18,437 nt of DNA from Desulfobacteraceae bacterium (GCA_027353395.1 DAIEHU010000012.1:1-18437), one strand, 5' to 3'. Positions 7,721-15,404 are shown, counted from the first letter of the stretch. Translations and numbers: made by a program. Notes: generated by a model from the letters alone, not told the origin.

Positions 7721-8622
7721 TATCCGGTCATATCGATTACACCGTATATCGACAGGCAGATATGATCGATGAGGGCGATTTTTTTCCGCGCCTCTCCCAC
7801 GGCAATGGCGGGAATCCGGACGCCAGCGAGCATCAGGGCTTCAACATTCGTTTTTTTGAGGGTGTGTTCATTTCGCTCAGCCTGAAAAATCATGTGCCCA
7901 AAAATTTGTTTTTGATGGATAAGACCTGCATAAATATCTTTTGATGGATTGGCTGCCTCCAGAAATTCCAGCAGAAAGGCGAACGCGGGCCTGAAATACG
8001 CGGATGCCGGATACATGATTTCAATGCACCGGCGCAGAACCTCAACAGACGGTTCGGAAAACGGAACCCGGCAGTTTCTCAGCATCACCCGTATCCAACG
8101 GGCGTCAGATGCTTCAGGCACCGTTTCCTGCACGGTTTTAAGTATCCGGGCATCGACAGTCGCTGTAATCTTCAGCCGCTCTATCAACCGCCGAACCGTT
8201 GCATCCGGTGGATGGACGGACAATTCTCCCCGGCTGTCAGGGAACCGGATCCGGGTTTGGCTTTTTTTCTGCTGGATAAAGGTGATGACGGCTTCAATAT
8301 CGCTATCAATAAATACATGCGCCTCCAGTACCGGTTCGAGTTGTTCCTGCATCTCCATATCCGGGAAAAAGATCAGTTCATACAAGGTTCCGGTTTCATA
8401 GGCATTGACGTCCAAAAGGATCTGGCGCAAGTCCTCCGCGCCGGGATAGGAAAAAGTGGAATCAATATAATGCAATGCAGCCCCATCCAGCGTGACGCCT
8501 CTGTTCATAAGGCGTTTGATGGCATTTCCCAGAATTTGAATCTTATCTTTATTGCGCATGGGGTTATCAATCGAGTTATCAATCAGGGTTACGGAACCGT
8601 TATTGTGGACGGTAAGGCGCAT
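7717..8622 (-). CDS. Uncharacterised 301-residue protein
   Basis: I do not recognise this protein. It is soluble and mostly helical in appearance, with no signal peptide, transmembrane segment, Walker motif, zinc-binding cysteine pattern or DNA-binding helix-turn-helix that I can identify. The N-terminus (MRLTVHNNGSVTLIDNSIDN) looks like a short beta region. The middle contains a charged stretch near DSDIEAVITFIQQKK. The C-terminal third carries a dense His/Glu/Arg segment (FGHMIFQAERNEHTLKKTN) followed by a hydrophobic tail. It is a convincing gene rather than a shadow: long, with no competing coding frame on the other strand, and filling the whole interval between two good genes. There is no clear Shine-Dalgarno before ATG 8622, so the exact start is less certain. 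It converges on the TPR lipoprotein gene with a 4-bp stop-codon overlap and diverges from the nitroreductase gene 39 bp away. Confidence 0.75.
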   Translation of the reverse strand: MRLTVHNNGSVTLIDNSIDNPMRNKDKIQILGNAIKRLMNRGVTLDGAALHYIDSTFSYPGAEDLRQILLDVNAYETGTLYELIFFPDMEMQEQLEPVLEAHVFIDSDIEAVITFIQQKKSQTRIRFPDSRGELSVHPPDATVRRLIERLKITATVDARILKTVQETVPEASDARWIRVMLRNCRVPFSEPSVEVLRRCIEIMYPASAYFRPAFAFLLEFLEAANPSKDIYAGLIHQKQIFGHMIFQAERNEHTLKKTNVEALMLAGVRIPAIAVGEARKKIALIDHICLSIYGVIDMTGY

Positions 8623-8661
8623 GTGGAAATATTATCATAAGCGGCATCAAAGGAGCAAGCC

Positions 8662-9486
8662 ATGAGTCTGTTTGAAGTGAGTCCGGAAAAATGCAACCGC
8701 GACGGCATCTGTGTTGCGGAATGCCCGGTCAAAATTATTGAATTAAAGGACGGCGCGTCAACGCCGGTTCCGGTGCCGGGAGCGGATGCCATTTGTATTA
8801 ATTGCGGCCATTGTGTGGCCGTATGCCCCACCGGGGCGTTGTCCCACAAAAACATGACCCCCGGGCAATGTCCGCCGGTCCGGAAAGACTGGCTTCTCAC
8901 CCCGGATCAGGCGGAACATTTTCTGCGCTGCCGCCGCTCCATTCGGACCTATAAAAAGGAGCTGGTGGAGAAGGAAATCCTGGCCCGGCTGATTGAAATC
9001 GCTTCCTACGCCCCTTCAGGGCACAATACCCAGCCCGTGCACTGGCGCGTTGTCCACGATTCGAAAAAATTGCACCAGCTCACGGGCATGGTGGTGGACT
9101 GGATGCGGGCGATGATAAAGGAACAACCTGCCATGGCCGCAAAAATGCATATGGATCTGGTGGTGGGGGCTTGGGATTTCGGCGTGGATGTGGTATGCCG
9201 GGACGCGCCGCACATTATTCTGGCCCATGGGCTTGCCGCGGACACAACCGTCCAGTACGCATGCACCATTGCCGTCGCCTACCTTGAACTGGCGGCCCCG
9301 TCTCTGGGTTTGGGCACCTGCTGGGGTGGCTTTTTCGGCGCGGCGGCCATGTTCTGGCCACCCCTGCAGGAAGCGCTGGCTTTGCCGCAAGGCCATGTGT
9401 GTTATGGCGCGGCCATGGTCGGGCGTCCGAAATACAAATACCAACGCCTGCCGGCCCGGAATACGTCTAAAGTGACATGGGCATAA
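8662..9486 (+). CDS. Nitroreductase-family flavoprotein with N-terminal 2[4Fe-4S]-type ferredoxin domain
   Basis: The 274-residue cytoplasmic protein is a fusion. Residues 1-60 are a bacterial ferredoxin-like domain: the first motif is C11-N-R-D14-G-I-C17-x3-C21-P and the second is C45-x2-C48-x2-C51-x3-C55-P. Residues ~88-274 are an FMN-binding nitroreductase fold, with RRSIRTYK at 91-98 (the family R-R-S-x-R motif) and APSGHNTQP at 117-125. The C-terminal part contains LGLGTCWGGFF. Electrons would pass from the Fe-S domain to FMN; the natural substrate cannot be read from sequence. The second cysteine of motif 1 is replaced by Asp14, so the first cluster may be [3Fe-4S] or Asp-ligated [4Fe-4S]. 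AAAGGAG lies just upstream of ATG 8662. The gene stands alone between a divergent unknown gene and convergent CoA-transferase genes. Confidence 0.92.
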   Translation: MSLFEVSPEKCNRDGICVAECPVKIIELKDGASTPVPVPGADAICINCGHCVAVCPTGALSHKNMTPGQCPPVRKDWLLTPDQAEHFLRCRRSIRTYKKELVEKEILARLIEIASYAPSGHNTQPVHWRVVHDSKKLHQLTGMVVDWMRAMIKEQPAMAAKMHMDLVVGAWDFGVDVVCRDAPHIILAHGLAADTTVQYACTIAVAYLELAAPSLGLGTCWGGFFGAAAMFWPPLQEALALPQGHVCYGAAMVGRPKYKYQRLPARNTSKVTWA

Positions 9487-9535
9487 AACAGGTGGGGCAC
9501 AGGTAAAGATGCGGTCTGAATCTATGTTAATCGGA

Positions 9536-10333
9536 TCATGATGATTTTTTTACAAATACGCCGTTGGGGTCGATCTCTTCACGGATCAGTCTGATTTCTT
9601 CCCTGGTCGGCGGGGCGAACAGCTTGACATCTGCGGCCACCAGCAGCTCGAAACCGGTGGCCGCCTGGATGCTCTCCACAGTTTCACCGGGGAACACGGA
9701 AATCAGACGCATCCTTTTGGTTTTTTCCTCAAAATCAAAGATGCCTTTGGTTGATATCAGCCGGTAAGGGCCCTTGCCCTGAAGACCGGTGTTGTAACGT
9801 GCGTTTGGGGTGCCGTCCAGATGCCCAGGGCTGGTGACATAGGACAGTTTCTCTTTAAATTTCCTTTTGTCATGGGGAACAATCAGGATGGTCCGTTCAC
9901 AGGAAGCTGCCATGTCGCTTGCCCCGCCGCTGCCGGGGAGCCGAACCGCGGGCTTTTGATAGCCGCCGGGGTAATCCCCTATCATGGTGGAGTTCAGGTT
10001 CCCAAACATGTCCACTTCCGCGCCGCCGATAAATCCGAAGTCCGCATACCCGCGCTGGGTCATTTCAAAAGCGGCGTTGAGTCCTTTCACGTAGGAGGCA
10101 TCGGTGAATGTCTTGGAGTCGCCGACCGAAATGGGCAGGCCGGCATTCAAGGGCGGCCCCATGGCACCTGCTTCAAAAACCGGAATCAGGCCGGGCGCAT
10201 GAGTCCGTTTTGCCAGCAGGGTGGCGACCATGGGAAGGCCGGTGCCGACAAATACGATTTTTTTGTCTTCTATGATTTTTGATCCCGCCACCACAATGAT
10301 TTCCTGGGCGGTATAGGTTGCTCCATCCGTCAT
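9536..10333 (-). CDS. Family I CoA-transferase, beta subunit (glutaconate CoA-transferase-like)
   Basis: The subunit is 265 residues and carries the catalytic glutamate that forms the glutamyl-CoA thioester. The motif VFEAGAMGP places Glu at residue 54, matching the known active-site Glu54 of the Acidaminococcus glutaconate CoA-transferase beta subunit. G-T-G-L-P at 30-34 and GSGGASDMA are further family features. The exact acyl-CoA and acid pair cannot be deduced; glutaconate, 3-oxoacid and related substrates are possible. GAGGAG lies 5 nt upstream of ATG 10333. It follows the alpha-subunit gene on the same strand after 60 bp, as expected for a heteromeric enzyme. Confidence 0.9.
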   Translation of the reverse strand: MTDGATYTAQEIIVVAGSKIIEDKKIVFVGTGLPMVATLLAKRTHAPGLIPVFEAGAMGPPLNAGLPISVGDSKTFTDASYVKGLNAAFEMTQRGYADFGFIGGAEVDMFGNLNSTMIGDYPGGYQKPAVRLPGSGGASDMAASCERTILIVPHDKRKFKEKLSYVTSPGHLDGTPNARYNTGLQGKGPYRLISTKGIFDFEEKTKRMRLISVFPGETVESIQAATGFELLVAADVKLFAPPTREEIRLIREEIDPNGVFVKKSS

Positions 10334-10393
10334 GACGTCTCCTCATTATGGGTTTCAAGCGGTTTCAATTCAGGAGTGCACAAAAAAGGAAAA

Positions 10394-11410
10394 TCAAGCC
10401 GGTCTTTGGCAATTATAGGATTCAGCCGCCTGGTCAGCCATCAATTTGTCAGCCGGAAATTTCTTGATGAAATCGCCAAAGGTGTCGATGCTGTAAATGT
10501 ATTCGTCATAATATGCCTTCAGGGCGCCTGAAGCGCCGCCTTTCTGCATGGGGGCGGCAGCCGCATGAAACCGTCGGATGTGGTCGCCGTTGAAATAGTA
10601 ATGCCGCCGGCAGGCGCCGGGATACGCGCCGAAGGGAACATGGATGACGGCGTCAACCGCCGGAAAGGGAATTCCCACATCCTTGGGATGGCTGGCAATC
10701 ACTTCATGGTCCACGAGCTGCTCGCAGGTCACGATGGTGTGGGCGGACGCCATGGCGATTTCCGGACAGGTGGCGTCCGTGCCGCGGATAATGCAGTTGC
10801 CGTATTTATCGGCCGCGGTCACGTGGATGATGGCGACGTTGGGGTTGCTGGCGGGAACCAGCGCGATTTTGCGTCTGGTAAAAGGGCAAATGATGATTTT
10901 GGTGCGGTTGGAGGAAGGGACATCGCCGGCGAGCGGACTTCGGGTCGGCAGGAATGGCAGGCCCATGGCCCCGGCCTTGAACCTGGCGGACATGTTATAG
11001 TTGCTCCAGTCTTCCATCTCGATTTTCCCACGCTCCGCAAGATAACGGAACATGGGGGAAAGCCCGAACGACTCGTGGGCCCAGTATGCCAGTTCAATGC
11101 GTTTAATGGAAAAACGGCTTTCATCCAGCATCATGGCCCCGGCCAGATAGTCGCCGGCCAGCCCCGCGGATTGAAAGGAAAGGGTCAGGTTCTTAAATCC
11201 GTGCCGGACCATCTCATGGGTAATGGCGACGGGCTGACGGATATTGACGAAGCCGCCAATGCCGATGTTATCGCCATCCTTTATAAATAGGGCCACCGCC
11301 TCTTTCAGCGCCATCCGCTTGTCCCGCATGGATTTATCCTTGTTGACAAGCGCTTCCCGTGCCGCATCAGGCGACAACCCCGTCCAGACCATTTGAGTGG
11401 GCGTTCCCAA
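10394..11410 (-). CDS. Family I CoA-transferase, alpha subunit (glutaconate CoA-transferase-like)
   Basis: This 338-residue subunit pairs with the adjacent beta subunit to form the CoA-transferase active site. The N-terminal region contains MALKEAVALFIKDGDNIGIG, the glycine-rich CoA-binding pattern typical of alpha subunits; the middle has AAxADKYGN-like ADKYGNCIIRGTD, and the C-terminus has PFGAYPGAC. The start is uncertain. I prefer the TTG at 11410 because AGGAAGGGGG (11418-11427) lies 7 nt upstream and because the best promoter (-10 at 11464-11469) would start transcription near 11456, below the alternative TTG at 11473. A shorter product from the ATG at 11389 is possible. No acyl-CoA dehydrogenase or decarboxylase gene is nearby to define the substrate. 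Confidence 0.88.
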   Translation of the reverse strand: MGTPTQMVWTGLSPDAAREALVNKDKSMRDKRMALKEAVALFIKDGDNIGIGGFVNIRQPVAITHEMVRHGFKNLTLSFQSAGLAGDYLAGAMMLDESRFSIKRIELAYWAHESFGLSPMFRYLAERGKIEMEDWSNYNMSARFKAGAMGLPFLPTRSPLAGDVPSSNRTKIIICPFTRRKIALVPASNPNVAIIHVTAADKYGNCIIRGTDATCPEIAMASAHTIVTCEQLVDHEVIASHPKDVGIPFPAVDAVIHVPFGAYPGACRRHYYFNGDHIRRFHAAAAPMQKGGASGALKAYYDEYIYSIDTFGDFIKKFPADKLMADQAAESYNCQRPA

Positions 11411-11463
11411 TTTTTTACCCCCTTCCTGTCCGCCAAATGTTTTTACCCTGGAAAATGACCGGT

Positions 11464-11492
11464 ATGATAACAACCGTATGCGTCATCAGCAA
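11464..11492 (-). promoter_or_regulatory. Candidate promoter for the CoA-transferase operon
   Basis: On the minus strand TTGCTG (11487-11492) is followed by a 17-bp spacer and TATCAT (11464-11469). The inferred transcription start is about 45 nt upstream of the TTG start at 11410. Called by consensus and spacing. Confidence 0.45.
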
Positions 11493-11516
11493 GAGACAAT
11501 TCCGCTTTTCCTGCGC

Positions 11517-11569
11517 AGTCTCCGGGAAATGGTTTTTAGATGGTTATCTTTCCCGGCAAACCGGAGACT
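11517..11569. promoter_or_regulatory. Nested inverted repeats upstream of the CoA-transferase promoter
   Basis: AGTCTCCGG (11517-11525) and CCGGAGACT (11561-11569) are exact inverted copies. Inside them CCGGGAAA (11522-11529) and TTTCCCGG (11549-11556) form another exact pair sharing the CCGG of the left arm, so the two full pairings exclude each other. The site lies between the divergent CoA-transferase promoter and the tRNA-Gln promoter. It could be an operator or an alternative RNA structure; I cannot tell which. Confidence 0.4.
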
Positions 11570-11595
11570 TGCTACCAGCCGGAATAAAATTTGAC

Positions 11596-11624
11596 TTGAC
11601 ACCCGGCAGGCGCTAAGTTATTGA
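11596..11624 (+). promoter_or_regulatory. Candidate promoter for tRNA-Gln
   Basis: A consensus TTGACA (11596-11601), a 17-bp spacer and TATTGA (11619-11624) lie immediately upstream of the tRNA. A second overlapping -35-like TTGACT starts at 11591. Transcription would begin about 7-10 nt before the mature tRNA 5' end. Confidence 0.55.
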
Positions 11625-11638
11625 GACAATTTATTTCA

Positions 11639-11712
11639 TGAGGGTTGGTGCAGCGGCAGCACGACGGGTTCTGACCCCGTTAACCAAGGTTCGAATCCTT
11701 GACCCTCAGCCA
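11639..11712 (+). tRNA. tRNA-Gln (anticodon CUG), CCA encoded
   Basis: The cloverleaf folds cleanly. The acceptor arms TGAGGGT (11639-11645) and ACCCTCA (11702-11708) pair fully. The D stem is GTGC/GCAC with loop AGCGGCA; the anticodon stem is ACGGG/CCCGT. The loop TTCTGAC gives anticodon CTG at 11671-11673, which reads the Gln codon CAG. The T arm is CAAGG/CCTTG with loop TTCGAAT. Discriminator G is followed by an encoded CCA. The U1-A72 first pair is a known feature of glutamine tRNAs. A promoter lies upstream and an intrinsic terminator starts 11 nt downstream, so it is a single-gene transcript. Confidence 0.95.
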
Positions 11713-11723
11713 AAAACAGGTGC

Positions 11724-11757
11724 AAGGGTTATCGCTGACGGCGATAACCCTTTTTTT
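11724..11757 (+). terminator. Intrinsic terminator after tRNA-Gln
   Basis: GGGTTATCGC (11726-11735) and GCGATAACCC (11741-11750) form a perfect 10-bp stem with a TGACG loop, followed directly by seven T residues (11751-11757). The stem extends by two A-T pairs using the preceding AA and the first Ts. Confidence 0.93.
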
Positions 11758-11793
11758 ATGTAAATGCTCTAAAAAATTTTATGCGAGATGGAT

Positions 11794-13374
11794 ATGAAAG
11801 TCGCCTTGATCGCCCCGCCCTATCCTCTGGAAGAAGCCCCGTCCCCGCCTCTGGGCATCTGTTATGTGGCCGCCGCCTGCGAAGCGGCCGGCGCGGAAGT
11901 CCGGATTTTTGATTATATCGTCAGCCGGTTTACGCCGGAAAAATTTCGCCGTCAACTGGACGCATTCCGGCCGGATGCGGTGGGTGCCACATCCGTGACC
12001 TTAAATTTTCCTTCCGGTGCGGATATATTAAAAATCGCCAAAAAGCACAATCCATCGCTGATTACCCTGATGGGCGGACCGCATGTGACCTTTGACGCGG
12101 AAAACACCCTGAGCCTGTACCCGGAAATTGATGCCATTGTTCTGGGAGAAGGGGAGCGCACATTGATGGATTGGCTGCCGGTGTCAGGCAACCGGTCGGC
12201 CTGGAAAAGCATCAAGGGTCTGGCGTTTATGGATAATCACCGGTTCGTCGCCACCGGACCGGGGGAATTTATTGAAAACCTGGACGTATTGCCCCTGCCT
12301 TCCCGCCATTTATTGCCTCTTTCCCGGTACAAGGCCTTGGGCTTTCCCATCAGCCTGATCACCAGCCGGGGCTGCCCCAACCAGTGCATTTTCTGCCTGG
12401 GCAGAAAAATGGTCGGGTCCAGGGTCCGGTATCGCGATCCCGGTCTGGTGGTGGATGAAATTGAAGCGATTCTATCTCTCGGATTTGAGCGCATCAATAT
12501 TGCCGACGATCTGTTTACCGCCAATAAAAACCGGGTACGGACATTGTGCGGGGAAATTTTAAATCGGAATATCCGGTTCGGGTGGAGCGCGTTTGCCAGG
12601 GTGGACACGGTGGATGAGGAAACCTTGACGATCATGCGGCAGGCGGGATGCGACGCGGTCAGTTTCGGTATTGAGTCCGGAAATCCTGAAATGCTCAAAA
12701 GGGTCAAAAAAAGAATCACCCTGGATCAGGCACGGCAGGCGGTCCTGGCCTGTAAAAACGCTGGAATGATCGCCCATGCGTCATTTATGGCGGGTTTGCC
12801 TGGGGAATCTTTAGAAACGTTGACTGACACCATCAATTTCGCACGGGAGCTGGATATCGAACACGGCTTTCATTTCCTGTCGCCGTTTCCCGGCACCACG
12901 GTCAGGGAGCATCTGGCCGAATATGACCTTGAGATATTATCTAACGACTGGACCCGGTATGATGCGAATTCCGCGATTGTGCGCACTTCCCGAATCTCCC
13001 CGGCGGAAATGGAGGCGCTGATCTCTGAGGCCTACCGGCCCATGACCGATGCGTGGGAGACCGCCAAAAAACGGTGTCTTGATGGCGGGGGCACGGATAA
13101 GGAGCGTCTGGCCGTGGAAAGTGAAAAACGGTTGAAATTGATTTTTGATGTCTTGTCTAACGACATGATTGAAGAACTTGGCGTTTTTGCGGCCACAGAC
13201 GATGACCCGGTCCGGGAATTAAGCGCCCGCATCGCCCGGCAAACAGGCATGGAGGAGGGTTTTATCTATTGCTATGTCAATTTATGGAAGGAAAAAAAAT
13301 ATCTGATCCGTGATGAAACGGGGGGGCTGGTCCGCTGGTTCTGGGCATCGAATCCGGCGGGCGATAAACAATAA
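11794..13374 (+). CDS. B12-binding-domain radical SAM protein
   Basis: The ~526-residue protein has two recognisable parts. Residues 1-130 or so are a cobalamin-binding Rossmann-like domain (KVALIAPPYP at the start, LMGGPHVTF, IVLGEGERT). It lacks the DxHxxG motif of His-ligated B12 proteins, as is common in BchE-type enzymes. The radical SAM core follows, with cluster cysteines C194-x3-C198-x2-C201 in GCPNQCIFC and later FGIESGNPEMLKRVKK. The last ~100 residues form a charged helical extension with no assigned role. Such enzymes do methylations or ring rearrangements on many substrates; this one cannot be assigned. A start at ATG 11794 fits GAG at 11785-11787 better than the ATG at 11788. 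The gene begins 37 bp after the tRNA-Gln terminator with little room for its own promoter, and no biosynthetic partners are adjacent. Confidence 0.9.
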   Translation: MKVALIAPPYPLEEAPSPPLGICYVAAACEAAGAEVRIFDYIVSRFTPEKFRRQLDAFRPDAVGATSVTLNFPSGADILKIAKKHNPSLITLMGGPHVTFDAENTLSLYPEIDAIVLGEGERTLMDWLPVSGNRSAWKSIKGLAFMDNHRFVATGPGEFIENLDVLPLPSRHLLPLSRYKALGFPISLITSRGCPNQCIFCLGRKMVGSRVRYRDPGLVVDEIEAILSLGFERINIADDLFTANKNRVRTLCGEILNRNIRFGWSAFARVDTVDEETLTIMRQAGCDAVSFGIESGNPEMLKRVKKRITLDQARQAVLACKNAGMIAHASFMAGLPGESLETLTDTINFARELDIEHGFHFLSPFPGTTVREHLAEYDLEILSNDWTRYDANSAIVRTSRISPAEMEALISEAYRPMTDAWETAKKRCLDGGGTDKERLAVESEKRLKLIFDVLSNDMIEELGVFAATDDDPVRELSARIARQTGMEEGFIYCYVNLWKEKKYLIRDETGGLVRWFWASNPAGDKQ

Positions 13375-13393
13375 TAGTGTATCAAGCCGCCCT

Positions 13394-14110
13394 TCAGGAT
13401 AACGGCTTATGTCCGATGTAAAGGGTGGCGATGCCGCAAGTCAGCCGCCGCCATTTGATGCCGTTAAATCCCGCATGTTTCATGATGGCCGCAAATGCTG
13501 AAGGTTTCGGAAAATTAAGGACGGATGCGGGTAGATAATTATAGGCTTTCAGGTGTTTGGAAAAAAAAGCGCCGATGAGCGGCAATATCCGGGAAAAATA
13601 GAACAGGTACAGGGACAAAAAAAACGGGTGGCTGGGAGTGGCCAGTTCCAGCACCGCCACCTTTCCTCCTGGCTTTAAGCAATGGAAAAACCCGGTGAGG
13701 GCGGATTTCCGGGCCATGATATTGCGGATGCCGAAGGCAATGGTGATGGCGTCAAAGGTGTCTGATGGAAACGGCAGATGCAGGCCGTTTCCTGCCATCA
13801 GATGGATGCGGGCGTCAAGCCCTTTCCGGATAAGCTTGTCTTTTGCGAGCGTCAGCATCTGCGGGGCGAAGTCAGCGCCGATCACGAGTCCCTGGTCTTG
13901 CCCCTGTTCCGCGATTTCAACAAGCACATCCCCGGTTCCGCAGGCCACATCCAGTACAGCGGCGTTTTTGGGCAAACAGAGAGCCGTGATCATGAACCTG
14001 CGCCAGTAAATATCCTGCCTGAGGCTCAAGAGCCGGTTTAGAAAATCATACCGGGGCGCGATCGCGTCAAACATCTCTTTAATGAATTCAAGTTCCATAT
14101 TGACAATCAT
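13394..14110 (-). CDS. ubiE: Demethylmenaquinone methyltransferase (UbiE/MenG family)
   Basis: The enzyme methylates demethylmenaquinone with SAM in the last step of menaquinone synthesis; in ubiquinone makers the same family acts on the ubiquinone ring. The 238-residue protein shows the SAM-binding motif VLDVACGTGD (52-61), the family-specific FGIRN (126-130), LKPGGK (145-150) and a YLPASV segment near the C-terminus. In an anaerobe the menaquinone role is the likely one. ATG 14110 lacks a clear ribosome site, and Met5 is an alternative start. No other men genes are in view. The gene converges on the radical SAM gene with 19 bp between stops, and diverges from dnaJ. Confidence 0.92.
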   Translation of the reverse strand: MIVNMELEFIKEMFDAIAPRYDFLNRLLSLRQDIYWRRFMITALCLPKNAAVLDVACGTGDVLVEIAEQGQDQGLVIGADFAPQMLTLAKDKLIRKGLDARIHLMAGNGLHLPFPSDTFDAITIAFGIRNIMARKSALTGFFHCLKPGGKVAVLELATPSHPFFLSLYLFYFSRILPLIGAFFSKHLKAYNYLPASVLNFPKPSAFAAIMKHAGFNGIKWRRLTCGIATLYIGHKPLS

Positions 14111-14135
14111 AATTTATGCATTAATGTAACGCCAA

Positions 14136-14147
14136 GGCGAATTCGCC
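14136..14147. promoter_or_regulatory. 12-bp perfect palindrome in the ubiE/dnaJ divergent region
   Basis: GGCGAATTCGCC is fully self-complementary and lies 26 bp upstream of the ubiE start. It could be an operator, but a palindrome of this length can occur by chance. The rest of the 178-bp region (14111-14288) shows no CIRCE element and no convincing heat-shock promoter. Confidence 0.2.
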
Positions 14148-14288
14148 CGCCAGTCTTCATACCATAATATTGCCGGCTGTCAAAGATTTAGATGGGATAA
14201 AAAATGTCAGACATTCTGTTTTGGGTAGCCAGAGCGGGATGTTTTTTGTATTGAATAAATCCGTTAACCCACCGTTTATGGAAAATTC

Positions 14289-15404
14289 ATGAGTTCAAAA
14301 AGAGATTATTATGAGATACTCGGCGTCCGGCGCAATGTGGAGGCCGGTGAGCTGAAATCGGCATACCGCAAAATCGCCTTAAAGTATCATCCGGACCGGA
14401 ATCCCGGGGATAAGGAGGCGGAAGAGTGTTTCAAGGAAGCCGCCGAAGCCTACAGCATTTTGTCGGACGCCCAAAAACGCCAGGTTTATGACCAGTTCGG
14501 CCATCGCGGAATTGAAGGCATGGCGGGCGGGTCATCCGGCGGATTTGATGATGTGTTCTCCAGTTTTGGCGATATTTTTGAAGATTTTTTTGGTTTCCGG
14601 ACCGGCCGCAGCGCCCGCAACAGCGCCCAGCGGGGCAGTGACCTGCGCTATGATCTGACCATCGACTTTATGCAGGCGGCGTTTGGAATGGAAACAGAAA
14701 TCAGTATCGAGAAATATGAGACCTGTCCCACCTGTGAGGGCAGCGGTGCAAAGCCGGGAACCTATCCGGAAACCTGCTCCCAGTGCCGGGGAACCGGCCA
14801 GGTGGTCAGAAGCCAGGGATTTTTTTCGGTCAAGAGCGCCTGTCCTTCCTGCCGGGGAACCGGTCAGGTCATCAAAGACCCGTGTCCCCAGTGCCGGGGG
14901 CAGCAGCGGATCATCGTCAATAAAAAAGTATCCCTCAAAATACCCGCCGGTGTGGACAATGGATCAAAGCTGCGACTGACCGGAGAAGGCGAACCTGGAA
15001 TCAGAGGCGGACGGTCGGGAGATTTATATGTATTTCTGTCGGTTCGGCCCCATGAGTTTTTCAAGCGCAACGGCACGGATGTGATCTGTTCCGTGGAATT
15101 GTCCTTTGTTGAAGCGGCCCTGGGAGGAGAAATAACAGTGCCCACCCTGACCGGTGAAGAAACCCTTAAAATTCCCAAAGGCGCCCAGTATGCCGATACG
15201 TTCCGGCTGCATGGACAGGGAATTCCCTCCATCCGTTCCAATGTGCGGGGGGATCAGATTGTTCAGGTGGATCTGAAAACGCCGAAGAACATGAGCAAAA
15301 GGCAGGAAGAACTCTTAAGAGAATTTATGCAGTTGGACGAGGGAAAGCTGACCCAAAAAATCAAGCGCCTGTTTAAGGGCGGAACCACTAGGGCCGCCAA
15401 ATAA
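14289..15404 (+). CDS. dnaJ: Molecular chaperone DnaJ (type I Hsp40)
   Basis: DnaJ delivers unfolded clients to DnaK and stimulates its ATPase. The 371-residue protein has the full type I layout. A J domain covers residues 1-70 with HPD at 34-36. A Gly/Phe-rich region follows at about 75-115. The zinc domain holds four C-x-x-C motifs, starting at Cys146, 163, 185 and 199, and the substrate-binding C-terminal domains follow. The fourth zinc motif reads CPQCRGQQ, so the last Gly of C-x-x-C-x-G-x-G is replaced by Gln; all eight cysteines are kept, so zinc binding should be intact. ATG 14289 has GGA 6 nt upstream. dnaK and grpE are not adjacent, so this may be an extra or separately placed copy. 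queD follows after 31 bp. Confidence 0.97.
   Translation: MSSKRDYYEILGVRRNVEAGELKSAYRKIALKYHPDRNPGDKEAEECFKEAAEAYSILSDAQKRQVYDQFGHRGIEGMAGGSSGGFDDVFSSFGDIFEDFFGFRTGRSARNSAQRGSDLRYDLTIDFMQAAFGMETEISIEKYETCPTCEGSGAKPGTYPETCSQCRGTGQVVRSQGFFSVKSACPSCRGTGQVIKDPCPQCRGQQRIIVNKKVSLKIPAGVDNGSKLRLTGEGEPGIRGGRSGDLYVFLSVRPHEFFKRNGTDVICSVELSFVEAALGGEITVPTLTGEETLKIPKGAQYADTFRLHGQGIPSIRSNVRGDQIVQVDLKTPKNMSKRQEELLREFMQLDEGKLTQKIKRLFKGGTTRAAK

Noticed and set aside
11639..11712. tRNA-Gln as an integration site for a mobile element
   Set aside because: No integrase gene and no repeated tRNA 3' end appear in the window; the flanking genes look like core genome.
14111..14288. CIRCE element or heat-shock promoter upstream of dnaJ
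   Set aside because: No TTAGCACTC-N9-GAGTGCTAA-type repeat and no well-spaced sigma32-like hexamers were found.
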